Of a DNA stretch of 64,000 nucleotides, positions 53,391 through 64,000 are shown in pieces. The translations under genes were made by a program, and so were the position numbers. This DNA is from Iris pallida (Eukaryota; Streptophyta; Magnoliopsida; Asparagales; Iridaceae): NCBI GenBank assembly GCA_029216955.1, contig JANAVB010016200.1:456296-520295 (forward strand), given 5' to 3'. Every line of letters starts with the position of its first letter. Within the stretch, counting starts at the first letter, position 1. The notes beneath the pieces are model-generated. The model searched no databases and had not been told where the DNA came from. It saw only the letters and a program-made list of their open reading frames with translations.

Positions 53391-55559
53391 CTAAACATGC
53401 TCCCTCAGATCTCGGTACATCTTGTTGGCACCAGGGTGTATAGAGTACTGAGTTCTGTGGGCCTCCTGCAAAACCTGCTTCCTGAGCTCTCCGCTAGGCA
53501 CACATAACCTGGAACCATGCCTCAAGGCACCATCCTCTGCAAGAGAAAACTCGCCATCCACCAATCCTGCACGAACCTGCTCTCGGAGACACCACAGAGC
53601 AACGTCCTCAAACTGTGCCGATTTGATCCTCTCAACCAAGTCTGACTGAATCTGCATGCTCCACATCTGCATCTGCACTCCAGGTACGATCACCTCAATC
53701 CCAAGGCTCTCCAAATCTTTAAGCAAGTGTCGATCCATAGTCAAACACATGGCTGTCGCATACCTACTCAAGGCATCGACAACCACATTGGCCTTCCTTG
53801 GGTGATACTGAAGTGATATGTCAAAGTCCTTCATCAACTCTAGCCATCTGTGCTGTCTCATGTTCAGCTCCTTCTGAGTGAACACATACTTTAAACTCTT
53901 GTGATCTGTGAAGATCTCTACCCTCTCTCCATACAGATAATGCTTCCACAACTTCAGAGCAAAAATCACCGCTGCCAGCTCCAAGTCGTGGGTAGGGTAG
54001 TTCTTCTCATGGGGATGTAATTGCCTAGAAGCATAGGCAATCACCTTCCCATGCTGCTGCAAGACACAACCCAGCCCCTTTCCTGAAGCATCACTATAAA
54101 TAGTGAATCCTCCTGATCCTGAAGGCAATGTCAGAATCAGAGCTGTCGTAAGCCACTTCTTCAACTCATCAAAAGCTGCCTGACACTCCTCTGACCAAAC
54201 ATACTCAGCATCCTTCCGGGTCAACCAAGTCAACGGTTCTGCAACCCGGGAGAAATCCTGCACAAATCTCCTATAATATCCTGCCAACCCCAGAAAACTC
54301 CTGATCTCTGCCACTGAAGTCGGCGCTGGCCATGCCTCAACTACTACGATCTTCTTGGGGTCAACTGAGATACCATCTCCAGTCACCACATACCCCAAAA
54401 AGTCTACCCGGTCCAAGAAGAACTCACACTTAGAGAGCTTCCCATAAAGCTGCTCCCTCCTGAGAGTCTCCAGGACTATCCGCAGATACTCATCGTGCTC
54501 CTCCTCAGTCTTGGAATATACCAAGATGTCGTCAATGATCACCACTACGAACTTGTCCAAGTACTGGTGGAACACCTTGTTCATTAGGTTCATAAACACT
54601 GCTGGTGCATTGGTTAGCCCAAACGGCATAACCAAAAACTCAAACTCCCCGTACCACGTCCTGAAAGTGGTCTTAGGAATATCCTCCCTCTTCACCTTCA
54701 CCTGGTGATATCCTGACCTCAGATCAATCTTGGAAAACACCCGACCTCCGCTCAATTGATCAAAGAGAACATCGATCCGCGACAGTGGGTATATGTTCTT
54801 GATCGTGAGGTTGTTGAGTGCCCTGTAGTCAATACACATCCGTACTGACCCATCCTTCTTCGGCACAAATAATACTGGTGCACCCCATGGCGATGAACTC
54901 GAACGGATGAAGCCCTTGTCCTGCAGCTCATCCACTTGCTTCTTCAGCTCCACCAACTCGCTGTTGTTCACTCGATAGACATGCTGAGAGATGGGTTCCG
55001 CTCTTGGAACCAAGTCTATCGAGAACTCTATGTCTCTGTCTGGTGGCAATTCCGGCAACTCCTCTGGGAAAACATCCATATACTCTGCTATCAAGGGGTG
55101 TGGAATCGTCTGCTCCTCAACCGAGACTCCACAGAAAACTCTGCTGCTCTGCTCCGCCTGACGTCTGGAGTACTCGAACTCTGGCTCCCCCGGCGCTCTG
55201 AAGAGAACTCTACCTCCTCTGCAATCAATGCTGGCGTGGTGCCTGCTCAACCAATCCATACCGAGTACTATATCGTAGTTCGATAATGGCATTACGAGCA
55301 GGCTCACCTCCAACTCACGGCCTCCCAAAACAACACTCCGACCCTTACAAACATCACGTACGAGGATAATGCCACCCCCGGTTGTGATCTTGTAAGTCCT
55401 AGGCAACGATTCACCTATGATACCGTGTCTAACCGCAAAAGATACTGATATGAAACTATACGAAGCACCAGAATCGAATAATACAAAAGCTGGTCTGGAG
55501 TCGAGAAGAACCGAACCTGCGATCAGCTCTCCTATCGCCTCTGCATCCTCAGCTGCCAT
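53391..55559 (-). CDS. pol: H protease, RT and RNase H
   Basis: 722 open codons on the minus strand (the methionine at 55559 is internal; the frame comes from gag). Protease [13 protein letters not shown] near the start; [15 protein letters not shown] flap region; RT with [30 protein letters not shown] and catalytic IIDD; RNase H with [31 protein letters not shown] and VVDALSR, whose acidic residues are all present. It ends at TAG 53391-53393 at the start of the integrase zinc site. Closest relative here is C, at roughly two thirds identity by eye. Confidence 0.88.
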   Translation of the reverse strand: MAAEDAEAIGELIAGSVLLDSRPAFVLFDSGASYSFISVSFAVRHGIIGESLPRTYKITTGGGIILVRDVCKGRSVVLGGRELEVSLLVMPLSNYDIVLGMDWLSRHHASIDCRGGRVLFRAPGEPEFEYSRRQAEQSSRVFCGVSVEEQTIPHPLIAEYMDVFPEELPELPPDRDIEFSIDLVPRAEPISQHVYRVNNSELVELKKQVDELQDKGFIRSSSSPWGAPVLFVPKKDGSVRMCIDYRALNNLTIKNIYPLSRIDVLFDQLSGGRVFSKIDLRSGYHQVKVKREDIPKTTFRTWYGEFEFLVMPFGLTNAPAVFMNLMNKVFHQYLDKFVVVIIDDILVYSKTEEEHDEYLRIVLETLRREQLYGKLSKCEFFLDRVDFLGYVVTGDGISVDPKKIVVVEAWPAPTSVAEIRSFLGLAGYYRRFVQDFSRVAEPLTWLTRKDAEYVWSEECQAAFDELKKWLTTALILTLPSGSGGFTIYSDASGKGLGCVLQQHGKVIAYASRQLHPHEKNYPTHDLELAAVIFALKLWKHYLYGERVEIFTDHKSLKYVFTQKELNMRQHRWLELMKDFDISLQYHPRKANVVVDALSRYATAMCLTMDRHLLKDLESLGIEVIVPGVQMQMWSMQIQSDLVERIKSAQFEDVALWCLREQVRAGLVDGEFSLAEDGALRHGSRLCVPSGELRKQVLQEAHRTQYSIHPGANKMYRDLREHV

Positions 55560-56902
55560 GGCGAAAGCTCGCCCCTACTGGCCTCCCTTGGCCTGCTGCT
55601 GGTGTTGCACAAATCGCTGCTGCTGAGTCGGTAACGGTCCCTTCTGCGGTCCCCCTGGAGCCTTGGCTCCTACTCCTGCTCCCTGTGCTATCTTGCCAAT
55701 ATACTGAGCACAGTTCCTCAGCTGATGGTTCGCGGCTCCGCAAAGAAGGTATCTACCCAACCTCTTTCTGCACTCGTCCCACCCGTGCCCTGGCTTCTTA
55801 CAATAAGCACAGGTGGTGGCCTGCTGCCTCGGTGCCTACTGCTACATCCTCTGCTGCTGATGCTGAACTGGCCGATGCCTCGGCTGCTAAAACTGTTGCG
55901 GTTGGAACCTCTGCTGCTGGTGCTGCTGGTGGTGCTGAAAGTGCGGCCTCTTGGCCGGTCCTTCGCTACTGCTGCCTCCCTGGAAGTCTCCCCCCCTCTT
56001 GAGCCTAAGCTCAAGATCATCCTCTTCAGCTAAAGCGTCCACCAGGATCTCCTCAAAGGTAGCGCTGCGGGCATTCTTGGTGTAGGACTTGACCTCCTTT
56101 ACCAAGCCCTTCCGGAACCTCCGGGCCTTCGTCGCCTCCGTCAAGCCCTCTATAAATCTGCCCAGGCGGCAGAACTCTCCTGCGTACTCCTTCACAGACT
56201 GGTTCCCTGAACTAGGGCCTCGAACTGAGTCTCGAGGGCTCCCAGTGCTGCATCTGGAAAGAACTTCTCCTTGAATAGCTTCTTGAATGCTGCCCAAGTC
56301 TGTCCTGCTGTACCGACCCTTGGGTCGGTATGAAACCATGTACAGGCCAGATCCTATATCATGCTGGCCGTTGCCTCAATCTGGAGCCTCGTTGGGATCT
56401 CAGCCAACCTGAAGATCTCCTCTATGTGCTCAATCCACTCATCGGCATACAAGATCCCCTCTGTCCCTTGGAAGTCTCTCGGGTGCATCTTCTGGAAATC
56501 TTGGATGTCCTTCTCCCATGGCTGGAGCGGCTGCGGAGCTGCCGCTGGCTGAGCTACAACTCTCTCTACTACAGTCACTGCCAGCTCAATGCCTCGTGTG
56601 AGCTCTACCGTGTGCCTCTGCTGCTGGGTCTGCTGACCCTGCATGTACTGTCGAAAGAAAGCTAATAGCTGAACGGCGTCAACTGTCCCTGCAGGTGGCT
56701 GCTGCTGCTGAAGCACATCCGGAATCACCAGACTCGGCTCATGCCTCACAGGTGGAGGGGCTCCTCCGAAAGCTGTTGAAACGCCTACCCCAGCTGGCAT
56801 GACTGGGGCTGCGGTACCAGGGGCTGGCTGCTGAGTATGAGAGGTGGCAGACCTCTCATCGGTGTCCCCCTGGCCCTGGCGATACGACCTCGTCCTAACC
56901 AT
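55560..56902 (-). pseudogene. gag: H gag
   Basis: ATG at 56900-56902 after CTGTCTCCAGG (MVRTRSYRQGQGDTDERS). Pro/Gln-rich N-terminus; capsid domain FQGTEGILYADEWIEHIEEIF, stop after ASMI near 56354, DPRVGTAGQTW, a one-base deletion near 56212, then EYAGEFCRLGRFIEGLTEATKARRFRKGL and a Gln/His-rich stretch with CAG-to-TAG-type stops near 55840 and 55885. Zinc knuckles near 55730-55810: first CAYCKKPGHGWDEC intact, second YLLCGAANHQLRNC lacks its first Cys. TAG near 55575 stands at the gag-protease junction. Confidence 0.82.
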
Positions 56903-57144
56903 CCTGGAGACAGATCAAAGAAACAATTTCTGAGAATGAGTCAAAATATCAAAGGAGGACAATTTAAATTCATAGGAAGACAATAAGCAGCAAAATTTAG
57001 ATATACAGAATCTGATAAAAAGTTTTTCCTAATGTGATTTAGTACCTTCAAATTATCCTAATTCTACTGCAGGCTGCAGTGATATTCTAGTTCAAATACC
57101 ACTACATTTCTAATCTTGACCTGCATGGGCCACCACTAAAAATG
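56903..57144 (-). other. H leader with candidate primer site
   Basis: The minus strand of 57124-57137 reads AGTGGTGGCCCATG close to the 5' LTR edge, as in C and F. The rest is AT-rich leader without ORF. Confidence 0.55.
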
Positions 57145-60100
57145 TGTCACGATCGGCACCCTAGAGTAAGGGCACGAGACGTGGGTACATCTAGCCTACG
57201 CCGCAGTGTCGGCGGTAGAACGCTGTCCTAGGTCACAACATCTAACAATATAACACTGAACAGTTTATACTTCCCGAATGGGGGTGACATAGCAGAAAGT
57301 AAACTCAATCACAACTAAGGCAGGAAGATAAGATGGAAGATAGATAGATAAATACTGCTGAAATGAAAGGAAATCCATAAGTACAAATAGAGAGTCTAAG
57401 TATCTAAGATAAAAATACATATCCCAAGTACCAATATATACAATCATCCAGAATAAATATAAAAGAAGACATCCTAGTCTCGAGGAGTGTCGTCCACAGC
57501 TAAAGGCTCTTGCAGCTGGTCCAAGTTTGTACTATCATCTAGGGTAGCCCCATAATAAGTGGGACAGCCCGCCTCGTCCTAATCCTCTGTAATATTTCAA
57601 CAGGTCCAGTCAGGACAGGAGCGAGCACAATACATCTCAACAAGTCATAACAGGAAAGGAAATATAATCATGCTAGAGAATAAAATACAGAAAACTGAAG
57701 AACAGCATAATATAAAAGAGAGACAGTAAGTAAATATCTATGATATATAAAAGAGAGACAGTACTAGTGATTTAGAGTACAAGACGAACATGTGAATGGC
57801 TTAGGACTGATTCATGACTACACTAAGAGTGATTCATGACTATACTACTTTGGATATTTATTCACATGACCATTCATACTTCCCCGTACCCCAATCAATA
57901 CACAAGGATCCAGTCAAGTTACGTTAAGATTCGTGACTAAACTACTACCCGTATAGGGTGATTCATGGATTGATTCGTGAAGGCTCGGTGATCATGAGAG
58001 TACATGAGTCACTAGATGATTCCCAAAGATTCATGATAATAGAAGCATAAGATACGTGATGTAAGTGAAACACACAGGACAAAAGTATCTGATGCTCCCG
58101 AGAGGGATAACATCTCATGAAAGGATCCATATAGTACTAATCCGTGTTACCAACGTGTCAGCATCAAGTAAGATAATCTAAAGCAGGAAATATAATCCTA
58201 AACAAGATATGAAATGATTAGAGAATGTACTCGTCTGCTATCTGAGTGTCCAACTGAAATGTACTGTCCGAGGAGAGGTGTCTGGCTCCTAATCAGAACA
58301 GCACAAGTCACAACAAGTCCAGAATGGTAAAGATAAGCACTACAATGCATTCTACATGAGTCTAGGTCAAACTAGGTCAAAGTCAACTCTTGGTCAACCC
58401 TGGTCAACCAAGAAGTCAAACCTAGGTCAACTATGGTCAAACTAGGTCTAACAAGTCTAATTAGTCTTAACTAGTCTATTCTAGGCCTAATCAAGACTAA
58501 ACAGCCTAACCAAGCTCTCACTTGTCTAACAGACACAACATAGGCCCAATACCACATATAGAATATGTATCACTATTTACATATGAATGTATATGTATAT
58601 CCACATATACAAATGGAAATGTGCCTAGTACATTAGCTATCACACATAGGAATACCCATTACATCCTACACTACCATCCACACATAGGCTAGTATATCTA
58701 TTTACCGACATATACAAGTATATATATAATGCTCATACACATAGATTAGGAATTATCTATGTACATAAATGTGTGTGGATATATATGTGTAGACATGTGT
58801 GTGTAAACATGAGATGTATCAATGTGTGACAGGAACAAAACAGTGAGGAAAAGTGTGTGTGTGTTCTAACATGTGACAGGAATGTGTCCTCAGGTTCTGT
58901 GTGTGGCCTGTAGGATGAACCTGTGTGCAGTGAGGAAAAATCAGGAAAACAGTGTGTGCTTCAGGATTTAGAGTGTGTCACATGTTCATGTATTCTCAGA
59001 TTTGTGTGTGAGGCTAAACAGTGTGGCAGAAAAATACAAACAGTGAACTGTGTGTATGTCTCAGGAAAAATAGATGAACTCAATGACAGTTCTCAGAGAA
59101 TACAGGAAAAGGAACCACATCAATTTCAGATTTCAGAAAAAGGAATTTAGTTCAGTGTATTCTCAAGTTATAGAGAAGAAAGCTATATGACAGTACATTA
59201 AGAAAGGATGAGCTAGTTCTCAAGTTTTTTATATACATAACACAGTTCAGTTTCATTTCCAATCCCCATCTCAGGTTCACAGATTAACATATTAAGGAAT
59301 GAATGAATCTCAGGTTTGTGTAGATGTGTGTTCACCTATACAACATGTTAATAGTGACAGTGCAAAATGGGAAGGAAACTAATTCAGTTGAAAATAGGAA
59401 GAAAAAAATCAGTTCCCAGGTTTTTAAATCAACAGTAACATATGATAATACTCAGCTCAATAAGAACCCTTACTGAGATTGAAATCTCAGGAAAAATGAC
59501 AGTTTGGCTATACCAATTAACTTAACAGTTGAACAATGCAACCCAACTCAATGCACAATTTTATTTAATGATTGAAAACCTATCCTAGCATAAAAAATCA
59601 ACTTAGCAGAGATTAGCAACCATGCTTAGGATATAAATTAGCAATTTACTCTAGCTAACAACATTTATAATCATTAAGACACAGGGAAAAGAAGAACAGT
59701 GAATCACTGATACACTAATGTATCAGTCGACTGCCTGTCCCAATCCCATTCGATCATGATAAACAATCAAAACTGAGAATCTAATCTAAACCATGATGTC
59801 TAATATTCAGGTAATCAAAACATAACTAATACTTAACATTTAACAGGAAAAATTAGTGAAGGACAATTTGAGAACAGTAATTGATATCACTGATACCTCA
59901 GTGTATCAGTCGAATGGGGATTATTCCCATTCCACATTCAATCAACAATAAAATGATGAAATGTAGGTAGTTAGTTAATAACTGATATGTGCACATGGCA
60001 TCCTTGTAGTATCGTGTCCAATAACACTAGACACAAGTGTCCAAAGCAATACACATACACGCCCGAGACTGGCACGGGCTCGCGTGACCAGTGTACATGT

Positions 60101-61193
60101 CCGCACGCACCCGACACGCAACCAAGTGACACGAGACTTGGGGAGTGTCGTGTCAGACACTGCTCCGAGCTCCGTATCAAAGGACACGTGCCCACGTGTC
60201 CAGAATAACCCATACGAACCCACGAGCAGCAGGACAGTGCTGTCCACGCGTGCGCAGGCGTGTCCACGAGTCCCAAGCGACACAAAAATGACACGAGACT
60301 CGCTCAGTCACTTAGAAACCCACAGACGACACCAAGACACGACTTCCTATTCAAGCACATCTCGAAAACTCGATCGAAATGCCCTTTGTGGCATTTCGTC
60401 GAACACCTGCGCACAGCACTGATACGTGTCCCATACGGACACGTACAGGACACGAAAATCCACAAACTTTATTCCTACAGGACCAGGACACCTAGGGTTA
60501 GGTATCTATGCAATTAAAACCTAATTTTAATGGGTGGATAGGAATTTACCTATGGATGTTCTTCAACACAAAAGCTCCTTCAATGTGGGAATCTCCAAAA
60601 GCCACTCAATCCTTCAAATTGATTCAAATCTGAGATTTGACTCCACAATCAGCAAGAGAACATTGATTAGAACACAATAGAAGAAATCCCAATAAAAATG
60701 GAGTCCTATTGATTAAACTATGAAGAAAAATAAATAAAGGCTCACCTAGTCTTAGGAAAATGATGAACTAATAAAAAAAGAGGCACAAATTCCTAAGAAG
60801 ACATTATATAGGCAAGGGGGGTCTTAGCTGGCCACTTTAGTTAGGGTTAGGGTTTTTAAGTTGCATCCTAAGGCTAGGAATGAATCAAGTGTAATGTGTG
60901 GTCTAAAATCTAGGGCTCTTTCCTAGTCTTTAGCAAATCACTCAACTTAACTAAACTTGACTTAAACCATTAACCAAAACCAACTAATTCTCAAATGGCT
61001 AACTAAACTAGTTATGACCAATCTAAGTTAGGTCCAATCTAGGTTAGGCTAACCAAAATCACATGGCAATAAATAAATTAGTATTTAAATCAACCCATTC
61101 AATTAAATCATTTAAAATTCCTAATAAAATATATTAAATTCAAATAATTCAAAAATGACAAAAATACCCTCAAACTAGAATGTGGTAGTGACA
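57145..61193 (-). repeat. H 5' LTR
   Basis: Plus-strand reading TGTCACGATCGG...GTAGTGACA, 4,049 bp, aligned with 47991-52035 throughout with scattered differences. It has the same hairpins, GT-rich and GACACG-rich blocks. Confidence 0.9.
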
Positions 61194-61198
61194 GTAAC
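61194..61198. repeat. Target-site duplication of H, right copy
   Basis: GTAAC, matching 47986-47990. Confidence 0.85.
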
Positions 61199-62010
61199 AG
61201 ACCGACCCCAGAGTTGGTACAGAGGGGCAGATATGGAAGGCTTTCAAGAAGCTCTTCAAGGAGAAATTCTTCCCCGACATAGCACTTAGCGCTTTGGAGA
61301 CGCAGTTCGAATACCTGGTTCAGGGGAACCAGACATTAGAGGAGTATGTCGGAGAATTCTGCCGCCTGGGAAGATTCGTTGAGGGCCTTAGCGAGACGGT
61401 GAAGGCTAGGAGGTTCAGGAAGGGCTTGATCAAGGAAGTCAAGTCCTTGACCAAGAGTGACAGAGATGCTACCTTTGAGAAGATATTGGCAGGAGCCATG
61501 GCAGGAGAGGATGACTTGGAGCTCAAGTCTAAGAGGAGTCATGATGATTCAAGAAGGGCCAGTGGGAGTGGAAAGCGTCCCTTTGTGCAGAAGATAGTGC
61601 ACCAGCCTCAGCAGATGTAGGCCCCAGCTGGAGTTTAGCAAGCACAGCATCAGCCTCGAGGTCAGGATCATAAGATGCAGAGTTGTGTCTACTGCAAGAA
61701 GTCGGGACATATTAGGGAGTATTGTAGGAGAAGGTTGAAGGTTTGCCTATTTTGTGGATCCGCCGCTCACCAGATAAAGGATTTCCCCTCGGCACCCCCA
61801 TTTGGTGGAGCACTGGGTCAGAGAGAGGAAGCTAGGACACCTATAGCACAGTACCATACCCAGCACCAGTGGGGTGGAGCTTTTGCACTGATGGTCGAGG
61901 AGACCGATGCTGTAGGAGATGGGTTAGCAGGTATGTCTTTCATATTCTTCTTTCCCATCTTGTTGTGTGATTTCATTAGTACCTATCAGGATATTCTTGT
62001 GATGTGCTAG
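61199..62010 (+). pseudogene. gag: F gag, C-terminal part, with short protease stub
   Basis: Resumes the gag frame: TDPRVGTEGQIWKAFKKLF, EYVGEFCRLGRFVEGLSETV, LAGAMAGEDDLELKSKR. TAG codons at about 61618 and 61636. Zinc knuckles near 61683-61790: CVYCKKSGHIREYC intact, second CLFCGSAAHQIKDF with Cys replaced by Phe. Then GGAFALMVEETDAVGDGLAG aligns with the H gag-protease junction, but where H continues into DSGA, F has AGGTATGT and AT-rich sequence. So no protease active site, RT or integrase follows. Confidence 0.78.
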
Positions 62011-62172
62011 ATAGTATAGTGACCCTGTTCGAGACTGTAAAATTATGACCAATAGACTATGTTTTGCTTGTTTTAGATATAACTTTCTTGACCTTGATTG
62101 TCGGGAGTTTGACCTAGAAGGAGTACAACCATCTTAAATTTCGAGGACAAAATTTTTCTAAGCGAGTAGATT
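61931..62172 (+). other. F 3' internal end with possible intron remnant
   Basis: AG|GTATGT at 61929-61936 is a consensus plant donor; TTGCTTGTTTTAG at about 62076 could be its acceptor. After it come the motif TTTCGAGGACAAAATTTTTC and the 3' LTR. It may be a fossil intron or merely the deletion join. No coding content. Confidence 0.35.
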
Positions 62173-63943
62173 TTTCAATACCACTTTTATAAATTAGGGT
62201 ATTTTAGTAATTTTGTGAAATTTGAATTTTTATTGTTTTTATTATTTTTTATTATTAAATTGATTGGTGTGTAGCTTTGATTGGTGTTTTTGGTAGTAGA
62301 AAATGGTTTAACCTTAGTCAACCTTGATTAGAAGACTAACTATGGGAATAGAATCCTTTTTAGCTAATTAGATTTTAAATTAGAGCTTTAGTCCACATTA
62401 GGAAACAATTAAATCATTTTTAGACTATTTTACATGTAGCCTTTTTGACCTTTTTGCTAACGGGCTTCACAAGAGTTTTAATTGCATAGTGGCCCATAGA
62501 AAACCCTAATCTAACCATAGCCATACCCTATGGCTGGCCAAATAGCAGCCTCCCTTCATATTGTGAGAAAACTTGTAGCCGTCAAGTTTCACAAACCCTA
62601 AAATTCTCCCTTCTCTCCCAAAGTCCAACTTTCTCAATTCTCATCCAAATCCTTCCAAACGAAGTGCGTTGCGATCGTTGGGAGGAGAGGAACCTGCTGG
62701 AGACTTGCTAGTAAGGAATCGGTGGCGTTGGACCCGAGAAAATCGGTATCGACGTGTTTGGAGGCTCGGTTCATTGAGATATTAACTCTTTATAGGTAAA
62801 CCCCTCCAAACATATGTAAAATTTGATTTTCTCTTCGTAGATGCATCCATATAGGTACCCCAGATCTGTGCATGAAGTTTGGTAGGTTTTCGTATTCGTT
62901 TGATAGGCGTATCAAGCACGTGTCGGTATATTAGAACACGTATTCGACGAAATGCCGCTTAGAATTAAAAGTTGGTATTTTTCGATTCTGTTTTCACGAA
63001 CTTGTTACTATGAATATTTGAAACAACTTTCGTGAAGACGGGTCTCATTTTGGGCACATTTCGGCATCCAAACTGGATACGGACACGCGTGCACGGGGCC
63101 CATGCACAGCTCCGTCCATGCCCTGCTGTTCGAGTATCATAACTCGACGCACAGGACACAATTTCGTGTGAAATTTTATGGACACGTGGGGGTAATCTCC
63201 GCCCACATGCTCCTAAAATTTCACGACATTTTGCAGAGCGTGCGCGGAGAAATCGAAGCCGCACGGGTTCAGCCCACTATGCTCGCGCGTGAGAAATTGC
63301 CGCTAATACGGCCTTTGTTCGCAGACACAACGCGAAGAGGACTTATTCCAGGAGCACGAACATGAAGCCCTAGACCTAATTTACCAAGGGACTTGACCAC
63401 GTGGCACGACGTGGCTCGTGTCGCGAGCTACGTACGTCGACACGCGCCCATGAGGCCGTGCGCGCATGTACGTACAGCCCCTGCAGTCTGAGTGTCAGGA
63501 CTCGATGGACACGACACCGTTTGGCATAAAATTTTATGGACACAAGGGGACAACCTCTGCACAACATGCTCGTGAAATTTTACGAGATTTTGTTGAGTAT
63601 TCGCGAAGTTATCGCATCTGCACTGATTCGACTGATACAGTGCACGTGCGTACATGCCCGCGTGATACGAAGTGACAGGACACGATACGGACGCGGGCTC
63701 GACCCTGTGAGTACCCGAACATGTCACACACGTATAAACCTTCTTGTTTTCCAAGTTTCACGAGTTCTAGTTGTGTATTTTGAGAATTGGGTATTGAGTT
63801 GGATTTTTAAATTTGTGTTGGGTTATTTTGAATGGATATAATATTGTTTGAAATCGATTTTCTGGGTATAAACTCAGATTCCTGAGTTTGATATTGATTT
63901 TAGTTTAGATTTTGACAATTAATTTTGTATATAGATCTAAAGG

Positions 63944-64000
<57 letters not shown>
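62173..64000 (+). repeat. F 3' LTR (runs off the window)
   Basis: Aligns with 9720-11044; the first bases read TTTTCAATACC where the 5' copy has TGTCAATACT. It continues past 63510 with sequence missing from the 5' copy, including further GACACG-type sites and an AT-rich end. Confidence 0.7.
63945..64000. repeat. (TA)n microsatellite
   Basis: Uninterrupted TA dinucleotides from 63945 to the window edge. Confidence 0.95.

Larger units (their letters stand above)
47991..61193 (-). mobile_element. H: full-length chromovirus with long LTRs
   Basis: A 13,203-bp element: 3' LTR on the left (47991-52035), pol, gag, leader, 5' LTR on the right (57145-61193). The target duplication GTAAC lies at 47986-47990 and 61194-61198; removing H and one GTAAC rejoins the F gag. 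Gag-protease-RT-RNase H-integrase-chromodomain order marks a Tekay/Del-like chromovirus. LTRs are 4.05 kb, very long even for this lineage. Several stops and frameshifts. Confidence 0.92.
9720..64000 (+). mobile_element. F: gag-only Ty3/gypsy element, interrupted by G and H, right end outside window
   Basis: F pieces are: 5' LTR left part 9720-11046, 5' LTR right end 47102-47157, internal 47158-47990 and 61199-62172, and 3' LTR from 62173 to the edge. The first ~1.3 kb of both LTR copies align closely. Gag is related to that of H, but the frame passes from the zinc knuckles and the start of protease straight to the 3' leader (about 61930-62170), so protease-RT-RNase H-integrase are missing. 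F would have depended on pol from a relative. The target-site half at 9715-9719 is CACCT; its partner is out of view. Confidence 0.7.

Noticed and set aside
1..64000. tRNA, rRNA or host protein genes
   Set aside because: No cloverleaf-like sequence, rRNA block or non-transposon protein domain was recognised on either strand. The only tRNA-related sequences are primer sites.

Overview
The window is plant nuclear heterochromatin: a 64 kb stack of nested Ty3/gypsy (Metaviridae) LTR retrotransposons with no convincing host gene. Plant origin is shown by the lineages: chromoviruses with a C-terminal chromodomain (Tekay/Del-like), Tat-lineage elements with a second (archaeal-type) RNase H between RNase H and integrase, tRNA-iMet-type and tRNA-Arg-type primer sites, and CG/CHG-type C-to-T decay. 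I cannot name the species. The element names A, T1, F, G, S, C, T2 and H are mine.

Layout. (1) 1-2206: A, minus strand, gag remnant, primer site and 5' LTR. (2) 2207-2905: unassigned sequence ending in a poly(A)-signal-like tail. (3) 2906-9719: T1, plus strand, an old Tat element with a 1.96 kb LTR that carries an antisense TATA box and ORF, then decayed ORF1/gag/protease. (4) F (9720 to beyond 64000), plus strand, has landed in T1; it carries gag but no pol. Its 5' LTR is split by G (11047-47101, minus strand) and its gag is split by H (47991-61193, minus strand). (5) G has two LTR copies (12170-17564 and 31359-47101), each broken by a later insertion: solo LTR S (13553-16582) in the first and T2 (31794-45168) in the second. 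C (17950-29554) sits in G's internal region. (6) C is a nearly intact gag-pol chromovirus arranged as LTR-internal-LTR-truncated internal. (7) T2 is a full-length 13.4 kb Tat element with both LTRs and a 5-bp target duplication. (8) H is a full-length 13.2 kb chromovirus with 4.05 kb LTRs.

How parts work together. Each full element once encoded gag, protease, RT, RNase H and integrase for copy-and-paste transposition. All are now damaged by stops, frameshifts or catalytic substitutions. F has no pol and would have needed enzymes in trans.

Most notable signals. Dense arrays of the short motif CATGCGGC occur in T2 and, in the opposite orientation, in the LTRs of the unrelated element C. The related element T1 has the variant ATGCGCC at the same element positions. 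T2 also carries a small antisense gene with its own TATA box and a well-formed intron, and the motif clusters lie in that intron and upstream of its promoter. This resembles, by analogy only, an element-encoded sequence-specific regulator together with its target sites.
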